DNA of 5,619 bases from an uncultured Collinsella sp. GTDB taxonomy: Bacteria; Actinomycetota; Coriobacteriia; Coriobacteriales; Coriobacteriaceae. Below are positions 1 through 5,130 of the stretch, one piece after another; the stretch's first letter is position 1, and the number at the start of each line of letters is the position of its first letter. Made by a program: the position numbers and the translations under genes. Under the pieces are notes generated by a model, which saw only the letters and a program-made list of their open reading frames with translations, did not search any database and was not told the origin of the DNA. The stretch spans positions 1 to 5,619 of the forward strand of contig CAAEOW010000133.1 of NCBI GenBank assembly GCA_900757705.1, written 5' to 3'.

Positions 1-194
1 AGCACGCGCTCGAGCAGGGCGCGATCGAGCGAGCCCAGCGCCGCCGAAACGAGCTCATCACGCGTGTGCTTGTCGCCTCCCAGCACGACCAGTGCCTTGG
101 TGCCGCCATAGTGGGCAACCAATCGCCCGCACCAGCGAGCCACATCCCCATCCGCAACCAAGCGCGTCGGCATACCAAACCCATAGTTGACCAT
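1..194 (-). CDS. Iron-containing alcohol dehydrogenase, N-terminal part (runs off left edge)
   Basis: Only about 64 N-terminal residues are inside the window; the gene continues beyond position 1. The protein begins MVNYGFGMPTRLVADGD, matching the usual opening of group III iron-dependent alcohol dehydrogenases (aromatic residue, then NPT-like turn, then an (F/V)-x-x-G segment). It continues with GGTKALVVLGGDKHTRDEL, which fits the first beta strand and glycine-rich turn of the NAD(P)-binding Rossmann-like domain (family form LLVYGGGSIKKNG). The family reduces aldehydes or ketones, or oxidises alcohols, with NAD(P)H and a catalytic iron; the metal ligands would lie in the missing C-terminal part. 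I chose the ATG at 194 because the family start lies just before this motif and a GGAAGGG stretch sits about 11 bases upstream. An in-frame ATG at 245 would add 17 residues, but has no Shine-Dalgarno sequence and no family resemblance. The substrate cannot be told from this fragment. Confidence 0.75.
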   Translation of the reverse strand, partial: MVNYGFGMPTRLVADGDVARWCGRLVAHYGGTKALVVLGGDKHTRDELVSAALGSLDRALLERV

Positions 195-245
195 TATCCC
201 CACAACCCTTCCGTGCTTTATGGTGGTATCAATCGTTAGCCTCAT

Positions 246-344
246 GCTACGAAGCGAGCTTTTCCGAGCTGTTTCGCGCTCTTTAGGGCTGCGTTAAAAA
301 CCCGATGCAACCGCACGACCATACCTGCCAAATAGGGACAGGTT
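246..344. other. Intergenic stretch between divergent dehydrogenase and polymerase genes
   Basis: No open frame or RNA gene is supported here. It should hold the promoter of the dehydrogenase on the minus strand, but no pair of hexamers with good spacing is visible. A 5-bp inverted repeat ACCTG...CAGGT (323-327 and 339-343) encloses AAATAGGG; its role is unknown. Confidence 0.4.
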
Positions 345-373
345 TTGACGGTGTCCGGTCGAGCAGGTATTAT
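345..373 (+). promoter_or_regulatory. Sigma70-like promoter of the polymerase-YolD operon
   Basis: A -35 element TTGACG (345-350) and a -10 element TATTAT (368-373) are separated by exactly 17 bases, both close to consensus. Transcription would start near 380, about 38 bases before the polymerase start codon. The -10 overlaps the left edge of a palindromic LexA-type operator, so a bound repressor would block RNA polymerase directly. Confidence 0.7.
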
Positions 374-390
374 CGAACAGGTATTCGATA
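371..390 (+). promoter_or_regulatory. LexA (SOS) operator 1
   Basis: The 20-base sequence TATCGAACAGGTATTCGATA is an almost perfect palindrome with one broken pair outside the central two bases. Its core CGAACAGGTATTCG (374-387) matches the Gram-positive/actinobacterial LexA box CGAAC-N4-GTTCG at all but one position (G to A in the right half). It begins inside the -10 box and spans the predicted transcription start, the usual place for LexA repression. This implies induction by DNA damage through RecA-stimulated LexA cleavage. The site is seen directly; binding by LexA is inferred from the consensus. Confidence 0.75.
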
Positions 391-404
391 AGAACATGTG
401 TTTG
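391..404 (+). promoter_or_regulatory. Second LexA-like operator
   Basis: AGAACATGTGTTTG directly abuts operator 1 and matches the Bacillus-type consensus CGAACRNRYGTTYC at 12 of 14 positions; only the two outermost bases differ. It lies in the presumed 5' leader, so a LexA dimer here could act as a roadblock or bind cooperatively with operator 1. A weaker related sequence, CGAGCAGGTATT (360-371), lies 14 bases before the equivalent part of operator 1 (CGAACAGGTATT at 374-385). Confidence 0.5.
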
Positions 405-417
405 ATGGGAGGCTCGG

Positions 418-1923
418 ATGGAGCACGAGCAGCACACCTACATCTGCATCGACCTCAAGACGTTTTATGCCAGCGTCGAGTGCGTCGACCGCGGACTCGA
501 CCCACTCACTACGTGCCTGGTCGTTGCCGACGAATCGCGCGGGCGCACGACCATCTGCCTCGCCATCACACAGGCTATGAAGGACCTCGGGATACACAAT
601 CGCTGCCGTCTGTTCGAGATTCCCGACGGCATCGACTGCATCAAGGCCGTACCGCGCATGCAGCACTACATGGAGGTGTCGGCGAAAATCTACGGTATCT
701 ATCTGGAATACGTCAGCCCCCAGGACGTGCACGTCTACTCCATCGATGAGTGCTTTATCGACGTGACGCCCTATCTGGACCTCTATCACACCGATGCGGA
801 AGGGTTCGCCTGCACGCTGCGCGACGAGGTCCTCGCGCGCACCGGCATCACGGCGACGGTCGGCATCGGCCCCAACCTATTCCAGGCCAAGGTAGCGCTC
901 GACATTACCGCCAAGCACGTACCCAGCCGCATCGGCATACTCGACGACGAGACCTTTCGCAAGGAGATCTGGCCTCATCGTCCCATTACCGATATCTGGG
1001 GCATCGGCCCCGGCGTGGCAGCCCGCCTCGAAAAGTACGGCGTCTACGATCTGATGGGCGTCGCCGCGCTCGACGAAAACCTGCTTTACGATGAGCTCGG
1101 CGTCAATGCCGAATATCTTATCGACCACGCCTTTGGGCGCGAGCCAACGACCATCGCCGATATCCAAGCCTATCGCCCGCAAGCGACCTCGACCACCACG
1201 GGGCAGGTGCTCTCGAAGGGCTATGCCTATGAGCAGGCCTACACCGTCTTGCGCGAGATGGTCGACAACGCCGTGTTGGACCTAGTCGATAAGCACGTGG
1301 TCTGCGACAGCATCTCGCTCTTTGTGGGCTATGCAAGCGAGCGCGCCGACATACGCCGGCTCAACGCCAGCGGCACGGCGCAGTATATAGACGGCTGCGG
1401 ACACCTGCGCTCGAGTACCTCGGGCATCGAACCCGCAGCGACCGACGGCTCCGAGCTCGCGCCCCGTGCTCCCAAGCCCGTCCAGCGCGATGACGAAAGG
1501 CGTCGCCTGGTGCGCGAAGCGCAGGCAATCGATGGCATCTTTGTGGGAGAGCATGGCGGCAAACCGCGTGGTGGCTATGCCGCACTCTTTGCGCACTCCA
1601 ACGCCTCGCGAAAGCTGCCCGAGCGCACTAATTCGTTTAAGAAAATCATGGGGTATTTCGATGACCTTTGGGCACAAACGGTCGATCCCAAACGACCGGT
1701 CAAGCGCATCAACCTGGGATTTGGCAACCTCATGCCCGAGGAATTTGCCACCATCGATCTGTTCAGCGATATCGAGGCCGATGAGCGCGAGCGCGACCTG
1801 GCGCGCGCCGTCCTGGCCGTGAAAGACAAGTACGGCAAGAACGCGCTCGTCAAGGGATTAAGCTTTACCGCCGGCGCCACCGCGCGCGAACGCAACGATC
1901 AGGTAGGAGGACATCGTGCCTAA
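418..1923 (+). CDS. Y-family translesion DNA polymerase (UmuC/DinB-like, UvrX type)
   Basis: This 501-residue protein is an error-prone polymerase expected to copy past DNA lesions at stalled forks. The palm carries the first metal-binding aspartate, D12, in IDLKTFYASVE (11-21), and the catalytic pair D110-E111 in SIDECFID (108-115). The thumb has a helix-hairpin-helix-like WGIGPGVAARLEKYGVYDLMG (194-214). The little finger spans roughly 255-445, and the end KYGKNALVKG ... GATARERNDQVGGH is typical of the Gram-positive UvrX/YqjW branch. TIDLF (445-449) resembles a degenerate beta-clamp-binding motif of the QLxLF kind. The protein is longer than the usual ~420 residues because of extra sequence within the little finger (about 308-383). 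The ATG at 418 is preceded by GGGAGG (407-412) at a 5-base spacing. The gene lies under a LexA-type promoter and overlaps the YolD-like gene by 8 bases, so the two are probably cotranscribed and translationally coupled. The catalytic residues are intact, so an active enzyme is expected. Confidence 0.93.
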   Translation: MEHEQHTYICIDLKTFYASVECVDRGLDPLTTCLVVADESRGRTTICLAITQAMKDLGIHNRCRLFEIPDGIDCIKAVPRMQHYMEVSAKIYGIYLEYVSPQDVHVYSIDECFIDVTPYLDLYHTDAEGFACTLRDEVLARTGITATVGIGPNLFQAKVALDITAKHVPSRIGILDDETFRKEIWPHRPITDIWGIGPGVAARLEKYGVYDLMGVAALDENLLYDELGVNAEYLIDHAFGREPTTIADIQAYRPQATSTTTGQVLSKGYAYEQAYTVLREMVDNAVLDLVDKHVVCDSISLFVGYASERADIRRLNASGTAQYIDGCGHLRSSTSGIEPAATDGSELAPRAPKPVQRDDERRRLVREAQAIDGIFVGEHGGKPRGGYAALFAHSNASRKLPERTNSFKKIMGYFDDLWAQTVDPKRPVKRINLGFGNLMPEEFATIDLFSDIEADERERDLARAVLAVKDKYGKNALVKGLSFTAGATARERNDQVGGHRA

Positions 1924-2341
1924 GTCCCAACAACAGCCGATGCGGCCACCGACGCCTTTTGAACGTCTAGCGGACCCCGAGGGAAGACGTCGATCCGCCG
2001 ACCCCAAGCTCACCGCCAACGGCGCCGTCCGTGCCGGCCGTGCCGCGCAGTTTATGCCCTTTGCCGCCCTCACGGGATACTACGAACTCGTGCGCAAGCA
2101 GGAAATCACCGTCGAGCCAAAACGTGAGCTCACGGAAGAAAAAGCCCTCGTGCTCTCTAAAAAACTCGAGGGTCTCAAACGTAGCGACTTGGTTCGTGTC
2201 ACCTATTACGATACATACGGCTATCGCAGCCGCACCGGCATCCTCGACGAGGCGCTCCCCGCCTTCAAGCTCCTCAAGCTCCGAGACATCGCCATCGACT
2301 TCGACGACATCCAAGACATCGAGCTGCGCGGACGAGCCTAG
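1916..2341 (+). CDS. YolD-like family protein
   Basis: This 141-residue soluble protein is recognised by the YolD-like signature RAAQFMPFAALTGYYELVRKQE (42-63), followed by a charged helical segment (EPKRELTEEKALVLSKKLEG) and a C-terminal beta-rich part (VRVTYYDTYGYRSRTGILDE, then AIDFDDIQDIEL). YolD-like genes are typically paired with UvrX/YqjW-type Y-family polymerases in Gram-positive bacteria and have been suggested to play a UmuD-like accessory role; the biochemical function is not established. The start is GTG at 1916, with AGGAGG at 1905-1910 and a 5-base spacing. This ribosome binding site lies inside the end of the polymerase gene, and the reading frames overlap by 8 bases, which favours coupled translation. 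The first ~40 residues are basic and proline-rich, probably disordered. Regulation is presumably by the same LexA-type promoter. Confidence 0.88.
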   Translation: MPKSQQQPMRPPTPFERLADPEGRRRSADPKLTANGAVRAGRAAQFMPFAALTGYYELVRKQEITVEPKRELTEEKALVLSKKLEGLKRSDLVRVTYYDTYGYRSRTGILDEALPAFKLLKLRDIAIDFDDIQDIELRGRA

Positions 2342-2367
2342 CCAAGGAAGCGCACCCAGAGCGACGC

Positions 2368-2751
2368 TTACAGCGTCATGACGTAGTAACCCGCATCTCT
2401 CACGGCAGTCTCAAGGACACCGCGATTGATCGGCCGCTTGGAGCGCACACGCGCTGTGTGGTCCGCGTACGTTACCGTAGCCCACACACCATCCAGCGCA
2501 TTGAGGGCATTGGCTACGTTCTGAGCGCAGCCGTCACAGCTCATGCCGCCGATGAGCAGCTCATCGCTATAGGGATAGTGTGACGCATCGGTATCCACCA
2601 CAACAACCTTTTTGGCCTTCTTGCCGCTCGTACCATCGCTGCAGCAACTCTTCCCGTGTGTCGAAGCGGCAATGCGACGCAGTCCAAAAAACATGCCGAC
2701 GGCAATGACGGCCAGCACGATGAGATTCGCAGGGTTGAGCAAGTCACTCAT
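2368..2751 (-). CDS. Membrane-anchored heavy-metal-associated (HMA) domain protein
   Basis: This 127-residue protein has one N-terminal membrane segment (about 9-25, NLIVLAVIAVGMFFGLR), then a CC pair (C36, C37) and a lysine-rich linker. A C-terminal HMA fold follows from about residue 63, with the metal-binding motif GMSCDGC (C72, C75) and the usual GYYV near its end. The N-terminal part (short membrane helix followed by Cys-Cys) recalls the FeoB-associated cysteine-rich membrane proteins, giving a tethered CopZ-like metallochaperone. HMA domains of this type bind Cu(I) or similar soft metals and pass them to P-type ATPases, but no ATPase is in the window. The ATG at 2751 is preferred because AAAGGGGAG lies just upstream; a TTG at 2766 would add five residues and would place the Shine-Dalgarno sequence inside the gene. 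It converges with the YolD-like gene only 26 bases away and is divergent from the DUF3793 gene. A CsoR-like palindrome upstream suggests copper-inducible expression. Confidence 0.85.
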   Translation of the reverse strand: MSDLLNPANLIVLAVIAVGMFFGLRRIAASTHGKSCCSDGTSGKKAKKVVVVDTDASHYPYSDELLIGGMSCDGCAQNVANALNALDGVWATVTYADHTARVRSKRPINRGVLETAVRDAGYYVMTL

Positions 2752-2780
2752 GCGCTCCCCTTTCAAGTAGCACTATCTAG

Positions 2781-2798
2781 ATACCCCCATGGGGTGCC
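2781..2798 (-). promoter_or_regulatory. CsoR-type copper operator upstream of the HMA gene
   Basis: The sequence ATACCCCCATGGGGTGCC contains ACCCC-CAT-GGGGT (2783-2795), a perfect 5+3+5 inverted repeat. It matches the TACCCC-N3-GGGGTA style of CsoR operators that control copZ/copA genes in Gram-positive bacteria, and another CCCC run (2797-2801) flanks it. It lies about 30-47 bases before the HMA start codon. On the minus strand a TAAGAT -10-like hexamer (2802-2807) sits just upstream, with TTGACC (2828-2833) as a possible but over-spaced -35 (20 bases). The repressor would then sit on the transcription start. Sequence pattern and gene context agree; no CsoR gene is visible here. Confidence 0.55.
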
Positions 2799-2859
2799 CC
2801 CATCTTAACCCAAAATCATGTCTGTTCGGTCAATTAGTTTCCCTCTTCAAACTTTTTTG

Positions 2860-2887
2860 TTGACCATGGCTTACTTTCGTGTATAAG
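2860..2887 (+). promoter_or_regulatory. Promoter of the DUF3793-flavodoxin unit
   Basis: TTGACC (2860-2865) and TATAAG (2882-2887) are spaced by 16 bases, both 5 of 6 to consensus, in a locally AT-rich stretch. Transcription would start near 2894, giving a leader of about 32 bases. Confidence 0.65.
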
Positions 2888-2906
2888 TTTTCCTAGGCTA
2901 ACAGTT
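2888..2906 (+). promoter_or_regulatory. Possible DtxR/IdeR-like iron-box half-site
   Basis: TAGGCTAAC (2894-2902) matches the centre and right half of the actinobacterial iron box TTAGGTTAGGCTAACCTAA, but the left half is poor: by eye 11 of 19 positions agree. It lies over the predicted transcription start of a flavodoxin-containing unit, which is where an iron-dependent repressor would act. Evidence is weak and a chance match is possible. Confidence 0.2.
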
Positions 2907-2925
2907 TAGATCCGTAAGGAGCGCC

Positions 2926-3630
2926 GTGACTCGAACCATAGACATCCCAACGTTTCAGGCGGCAGTCGTGCGCAACTGCTCTCCCACGCTCGCGGGCATC
3001 AAGCCGGCATCGCTCTTTACCTATCCAGGCACCTACGCCCACGGGGACGGCTCGACCACAACCGAAACCATTGCAGAACGCCGAGCACGCCTGCTCAACG
3101 TTATCGCCCAGTGCAATCGCGAGCTTGACCCGCTCGGCATCCACCTGAGTGTTTTGGTCTGGCGGCCCTGCGGAGCGCTCGTGTACGCGTACCGAGCCAA
3201 AAGCCTCACCACCTATTTCGCAGACCCTCGCGTCCAAACGGCGCTCACCTCGGAAGGCTACGACACGAGAGACCTTTCGGCATGCCTTGTGCATTTGGCA
3301 TCACGCATCACGCTCGCGAGCAATAACGTCGCGGAATGCGCCTGCAGCCAGACTCGATGCGCACTACCCCAGCAAGCTAGCTGCAGCAAAGACTGCACCT
3401 GCGAGTTTCCGCATGAAATAGGCTACTTCCTTGGATATCCCTACGACGACGTGCACGAATTTATCGTCCAGCGCGGCGAGAACTACAAGGTCTTTGGGGC
3501 CTGGAAGGTCTACGCAAATGTCGAGCAGGCGCTTGCGACGTTTGATGCCTACCGTGCCTGCACCCAATACTTCACTTTTATCTATCAGCAGGGCTGCAGC
3601 CTGGCGCAACTTGCCCAGGCAACCCGATAG
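2926..3630 (+). CDS. DUF3793 family protein
   Basis: This 234-residue protein is of unknown function. The family is recognised from its C-terminal signature CEFPHEIGYFLGYPYDDVHEF (159-179), then GENYKVFGAWKVYANVEQALATFDAYRAC, matching the usual FPHEIGLFLGYP...KNYK...GxWKVY...A...F..Y pattern. The N-terminal half has CNRELDPLGIHLSVLVWRPCGALVYAYR, a beta strand with a conserved-looking Cys. Twelve cysteines are present; six of them (C138, C140, C145, C153, C157, C159) fall within 22 residues just before the FPHEIG motif, suggesting metal or cluster binding or redox activity. No signal peptide or membrane helix is seen, so it is probably cytoplasmic. It starts at GTG 2926, with AAGGAG (2916-2921) four bases upstream. 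It precedes a flavodoxin gene by 45 bases on the same strand, an arrangement I associate with this family in anaerobes, so a role in flavodoxin-linked electron transfer or iron/heme handling is plausible but inferred. Confidence 0.85.
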   Translation: MTRTIDIPTFQAAVVRNCSPTLAGIKPASLFTYPGTYAHGDGSTTTETIAERRARLLNVIAQCNRELDPLGIHLSVLVWRPCGALVYAYRAKSLTTYFADPRVQTALTSEGYDTRDLSACLVHLASRITLASNNVAECACSQTRCALPQQASCSKDCTCEFPHEIGYFLGYPYDDVHEFIVQRGENYKVFGAWKVYANVEQALATFDAYRACTQYFTFIYQQGCSLAQLAQATR

Positions 3631-3675
3631 AACGTACAAGCCGCGGCAAGCGCCGCACGACCGAAAGGACAAAAC

Positions 3676-4095
3676 ATGAGCAAGATCGCCGTCGTCTACT
3701 GGAGCGGCACGGGCAATACCGAGGCCATGGCAAACCTCGTCGCCGAAAGCGCCACGTCCGCGGGGGCCGAGACTGAGGTCATCCCCTGCGCCGACTTCTC
3801 TGCCGACAAGGCCGCCGAATATGATGCCTTCGCCTTCGGCTGCCCCGCCATGGGCTCCGAGGAGCTTGAGTATGACGAGTTTCAGCCTATGTGGGACGAG
3901 GTCAAGGAGACCCTCGGCGACAAGAAGGTCGTCCTCTTTGGCTCCTATTCGTGGGCCGAGGGCGAGTGGATGGACAACTGGAAGGCCGACGCCGACGAGG
4001 CCGGCGTCAACGTCGTGGACTCCGTCATTTGCTACGATGCGCCCGACGATGAGGGCGAGGCGGCCTGCAAGGCCCTCGGAGCCGAGCTCGCGTAA
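3676..4095 (+). CDS. Flavodoxin, short-chain
   Basis: This 139-residue acidic protein is a small FMN-binding electron carrier that can replace ferredoxin in low-potential redox reactions. The phosphate-binding loop is WSGTGNTEAMA (9-19). The two loops that sandwich the isoalloxazine ring are GCPAMGSEELEYDEF (55-69) and GSYSWAEGEWMDNW (89-102), both typical of clostridial-type flavodoxins, and the length is normal for the short-chain class. The C-terminal DAPDDEGEAACKALG is the usual last helix. ATG 3676 is preceded by AAAGGA (3664-3669) at a 6-base spacing. The 45-base gap from the DUF3793 gene contains a small GC hairpin but no T-run, so the two genes are probably cotranscribed. Flavodoxins are often induced by iron limitation; whether this one is depends on the weak iron-box-like sequence upstream of the unit. 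Confidence 0.93.
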   Translation: MSKIAVVYWSGTGNTEAMANLVAESATSAGAETEVIPCADFSADKAAEYDAFAFGCPAMGSEELEYDEFQPMWDEVKETLGDKKVVLFGSYSWAEGEWMDNWKADADEAGVNVVDSVICYDAPDDEGEAACKALGAELA

Positions 4096-4101
4096 CGAAA
4101 C

Positions 4102-4121
4102 CAGGCCTCCAAAAGAGCCTG
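4102..4121 (+). terminator. Weak hairpin after the flavodoxin gene
   Basis: CAGGCCTC-CAAAA-GAGCCTG forms a 7-bp stem with one bulged C, seven bases after the flavodoxin stop codon. No T-run follows (TATCACAG), so it would be an inefficient or Rho-assisted terminator at best. Confidence 0.3.
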
Positions 4122-4150
4122 TATCACAGCGCATCCCCATCCCTACAAAA

Positions 4151-4170
4151 GAGCGGGGGCTGGATTTGAA
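4151..4170 (-). pseudogene. Possible tRNA 3' remnant cut by the insertion sequence
   Basis: Read on the minus strand, TTCAAATCCAGCCCCCGCTC has the form of a tRNA T-loop (TTCRANY), the 3' side of a 5-bp T-stem (CCAGC), a 7-base acceptor strand (CCCCGCT) and one further base. It closely resembles the 3' end of initiator tRNA genes. However, TTCA is supplied by the tip of the insertion sequence, so only 16 bases outside the element support the call. The last base (C, where A or another discriminator is usual) and the lack of CCA weaken it. The 5' part of the tRNA would lie beyond position 5619. Confidence 0.25.
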
Positions 4171-4190
4171 CTGCACCCCAAAACTTGGAC
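4167..4190. repeat. IS terminal inverted repeat, downstream end (IRR)
   Basis: The repeat starts TGAACTGCACCCC and ends CTTGGAC. Against the other end, 19 of 24 bases agree; mismatches are at positions 9, 10 and 15-17. The orfB stop codon lies 15 bases inside. Confidence 0.92.
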
Positions 4191-4204
4191 GGCTTAAATA
4201 AGAA

Positions 4205-5110
4205 CTACGCCGCAAGGGGCTGGTTCCGGAACTCCTCCGGGGTCAGCCCCTTCAGTTTAACCTGCCTTCGCCTCGTGTTCCAATGGACCACGAAGTCGTC
4301 GAGGTCCGCCTTGAAGGACTCGAAGTCCGGCCACGTCCTTCCACGGAAGAACTCGTCCTTGATGTGGCCGAAGACCTGCTCGGTGGCGCCGTTGTCGATG
4401 CAGTTGCCCTTTCTGGACATGCTCTGGACGATCCCGGCGTCCCTCAGCCTCCCGCACCATGCGGCGTGCTGGTACTGCCAGCCCATGTCGCTGTGAAGCA
4501 CCGGCGTCGCGCCCTCGGGCATCTTCGCCAGCAGCCGGTCGAGCAGCTCGGCCTGCTGCGCCATGTCCGGGCTGGTCGACGTCGACCACGCGACTATCTC
4601 CTTGCTGCCGAAGTCGTACACCGGCGCGAAGTAGGCCTTGCCCCAGGGCTGCTTGAACTCGGTGACGTCGGTGCCCATCTTCTGCCACGGCCCGTCGGCG
4701 GCGAAGTCGCGCCCGATGACGTTCTCGAACGTCTCGCCCACGACGCCCCTGTACGAGTTGTACCTATGGTAGTCGGTCTCGCGGCGGATGCCGCAGCGGA
4801 CCCCCATCTCCCGCATCATCTTGAGCACGGTCTTGTAGGCTATGCGCGCGCCCAGCTCGGCGCGCAGGCACATGGCGACCTGGCGGTGGCCGCACCCGTT
4901 GGCCGTGCGCGAGAAGATCTCCGCCACCGCGTCCCGCAGCTCCGGGCGCGTCGGCCTGGCCGGGTGCGACAGCGCGTAGTAGTAGCTGGACCGGGCCATG
5001 CCGGCGCACTCCAGCAGGCGCCCCAGCTCGTATCCCTCCGCGCGCAGGGCGCTCACGGCCTCGACCTTCGCCCTGGTCAGAGCCCGTCCCTCTCGACCAG
5101 GGCACGCAAT
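4205..5110 (-). CDS. IS3-family transposase OrfB (DDE integrase core), expressed by -1 frameshift
   Basis: This 301-residue part is read after a -1 slip from orfA, giving an OrfAB transposase of about 456 residues that cuts and joins the IS ends. An HTH_21-type segment (about 57-105, including ANGCGHRQVAMCLRAELG) precedes the rve/DDE core. The catalytic triad is D148 (GTDVTEF), D208 (HSDMGWQYQ) and E244 (DNGATEQVFG), with 35 residues between the second D and the E and a lysine seven residues after the E (K251), exactly as in the IS3 family. The end, HWNTRRRQVKLKGLTPEEFRNQ, is the usual family C-terminus. The frame stays open upstream to 5446, but that stretch only shadows orfA. There is no clear independent start with a ribosome binding site, so production through the frameshift is the likely route. 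No interruption is seen. Confidence 0.92.
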   Translation of the reverse strand: MACPGREGRALTRAKVEAVSALRAEGYELGRLLECAGMARSSYYYALSHPARPTRPELRDAVAEIFSRTANGCGHRQVAMCLRAELGARIAYKTVLKMMREMGVRCGIRRETDYHRYNSYRGVVGETFENVIGRDFAADGPWQKMGTDVTEFKQPWGKAYFAPVYDFGSKEIVAWSTSTSPDMAQQAELLDRLLAKMPEGATPVLHSDMGWQYQHAAWCGRLRDAGIVQSMSRKGNCIDNGATEQVFGHIKDEFFRGRTWPDFESFKADLDDFVVHWNTRRRQVKLKGLTPEEFRNQPLAA

Positions 5111-5130
5111 TTTTTTAGGTAGGCCACCTC
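5070..5130 (-). other. Programmed -1 ribosomal frameshift module (orfA to orfB)
   Basis: On the minus strand the order is: an SD-like GAGGTGG (5124-5130), seven bases, the slippery run CTAAAAAAATTG with A7 at 5110-5116, six bases, then a stem of GCCCTGGTC pairing with GACCAGGGC (5095-5103 with 5070-5078). Four more inner pairs (AGAG with CTCT) follow after a one-base bulge. The OrfA stop codon lies in the distal arm of the stem. All three classic elements of IS3-type -1 frameshifting are present with near-ideal spacing. Confidence 0.85.

Noticed and set aside
323..346. Motif AAATAGGGACAGGTTTT within a short inverted repeat, reminiscent of REP-like dispersed repeats.
   Set aside because: Single copy in this window and a stem of only 5 bp; a genome-wide copy count would be needed to call a repeat family.
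2363..2377. Perfect 6-bp hairpin GACGCT-TAC-AGCGTC at the convergent junction of the YolD-like and HMA genes.
   Set aside because: No T-run on either strand and it lies over the last codons of the HMA gene, so a terminator call is not supported.
2752..2766. TTG start for the HMA protein five codons upstream.
   Set aside because: It would put the Shine-Dalgarno AAAGGGGAG inside the coding region; ATG 2751 fits better.
3643..3656. GCGGC-AAGC-GCCGC hairpin between the DUF3793 and flavodoxin genes.
   Set aside because: Only 5 bp with no T-run; could affect mRNA stability but nothing more can be claimed.
4110..4154. Direct repeat CAAAAGAGC at 4110-4118 and 4146-4154.
   Set aside because: Nine bases only, one copy being part of the weak hairpin after the flavodoxin gene; likely chance.
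3364..4215. Long 283-codon open frame on the minus strand opposite the DUF3793 and flavodoxin genes.
   Set aside because: It mirrors two well-supported plus-strand genes in GC-rich DNA, has no recognisable domain and no ribosome binding site.
4283..5122. 279-codon plus-strand frame across the insertion sequence.
   Set aside because: It is the antisense shadow of the intact orfB; the translation is low in complexity and rich in Arg, Ala, Val and Leu.
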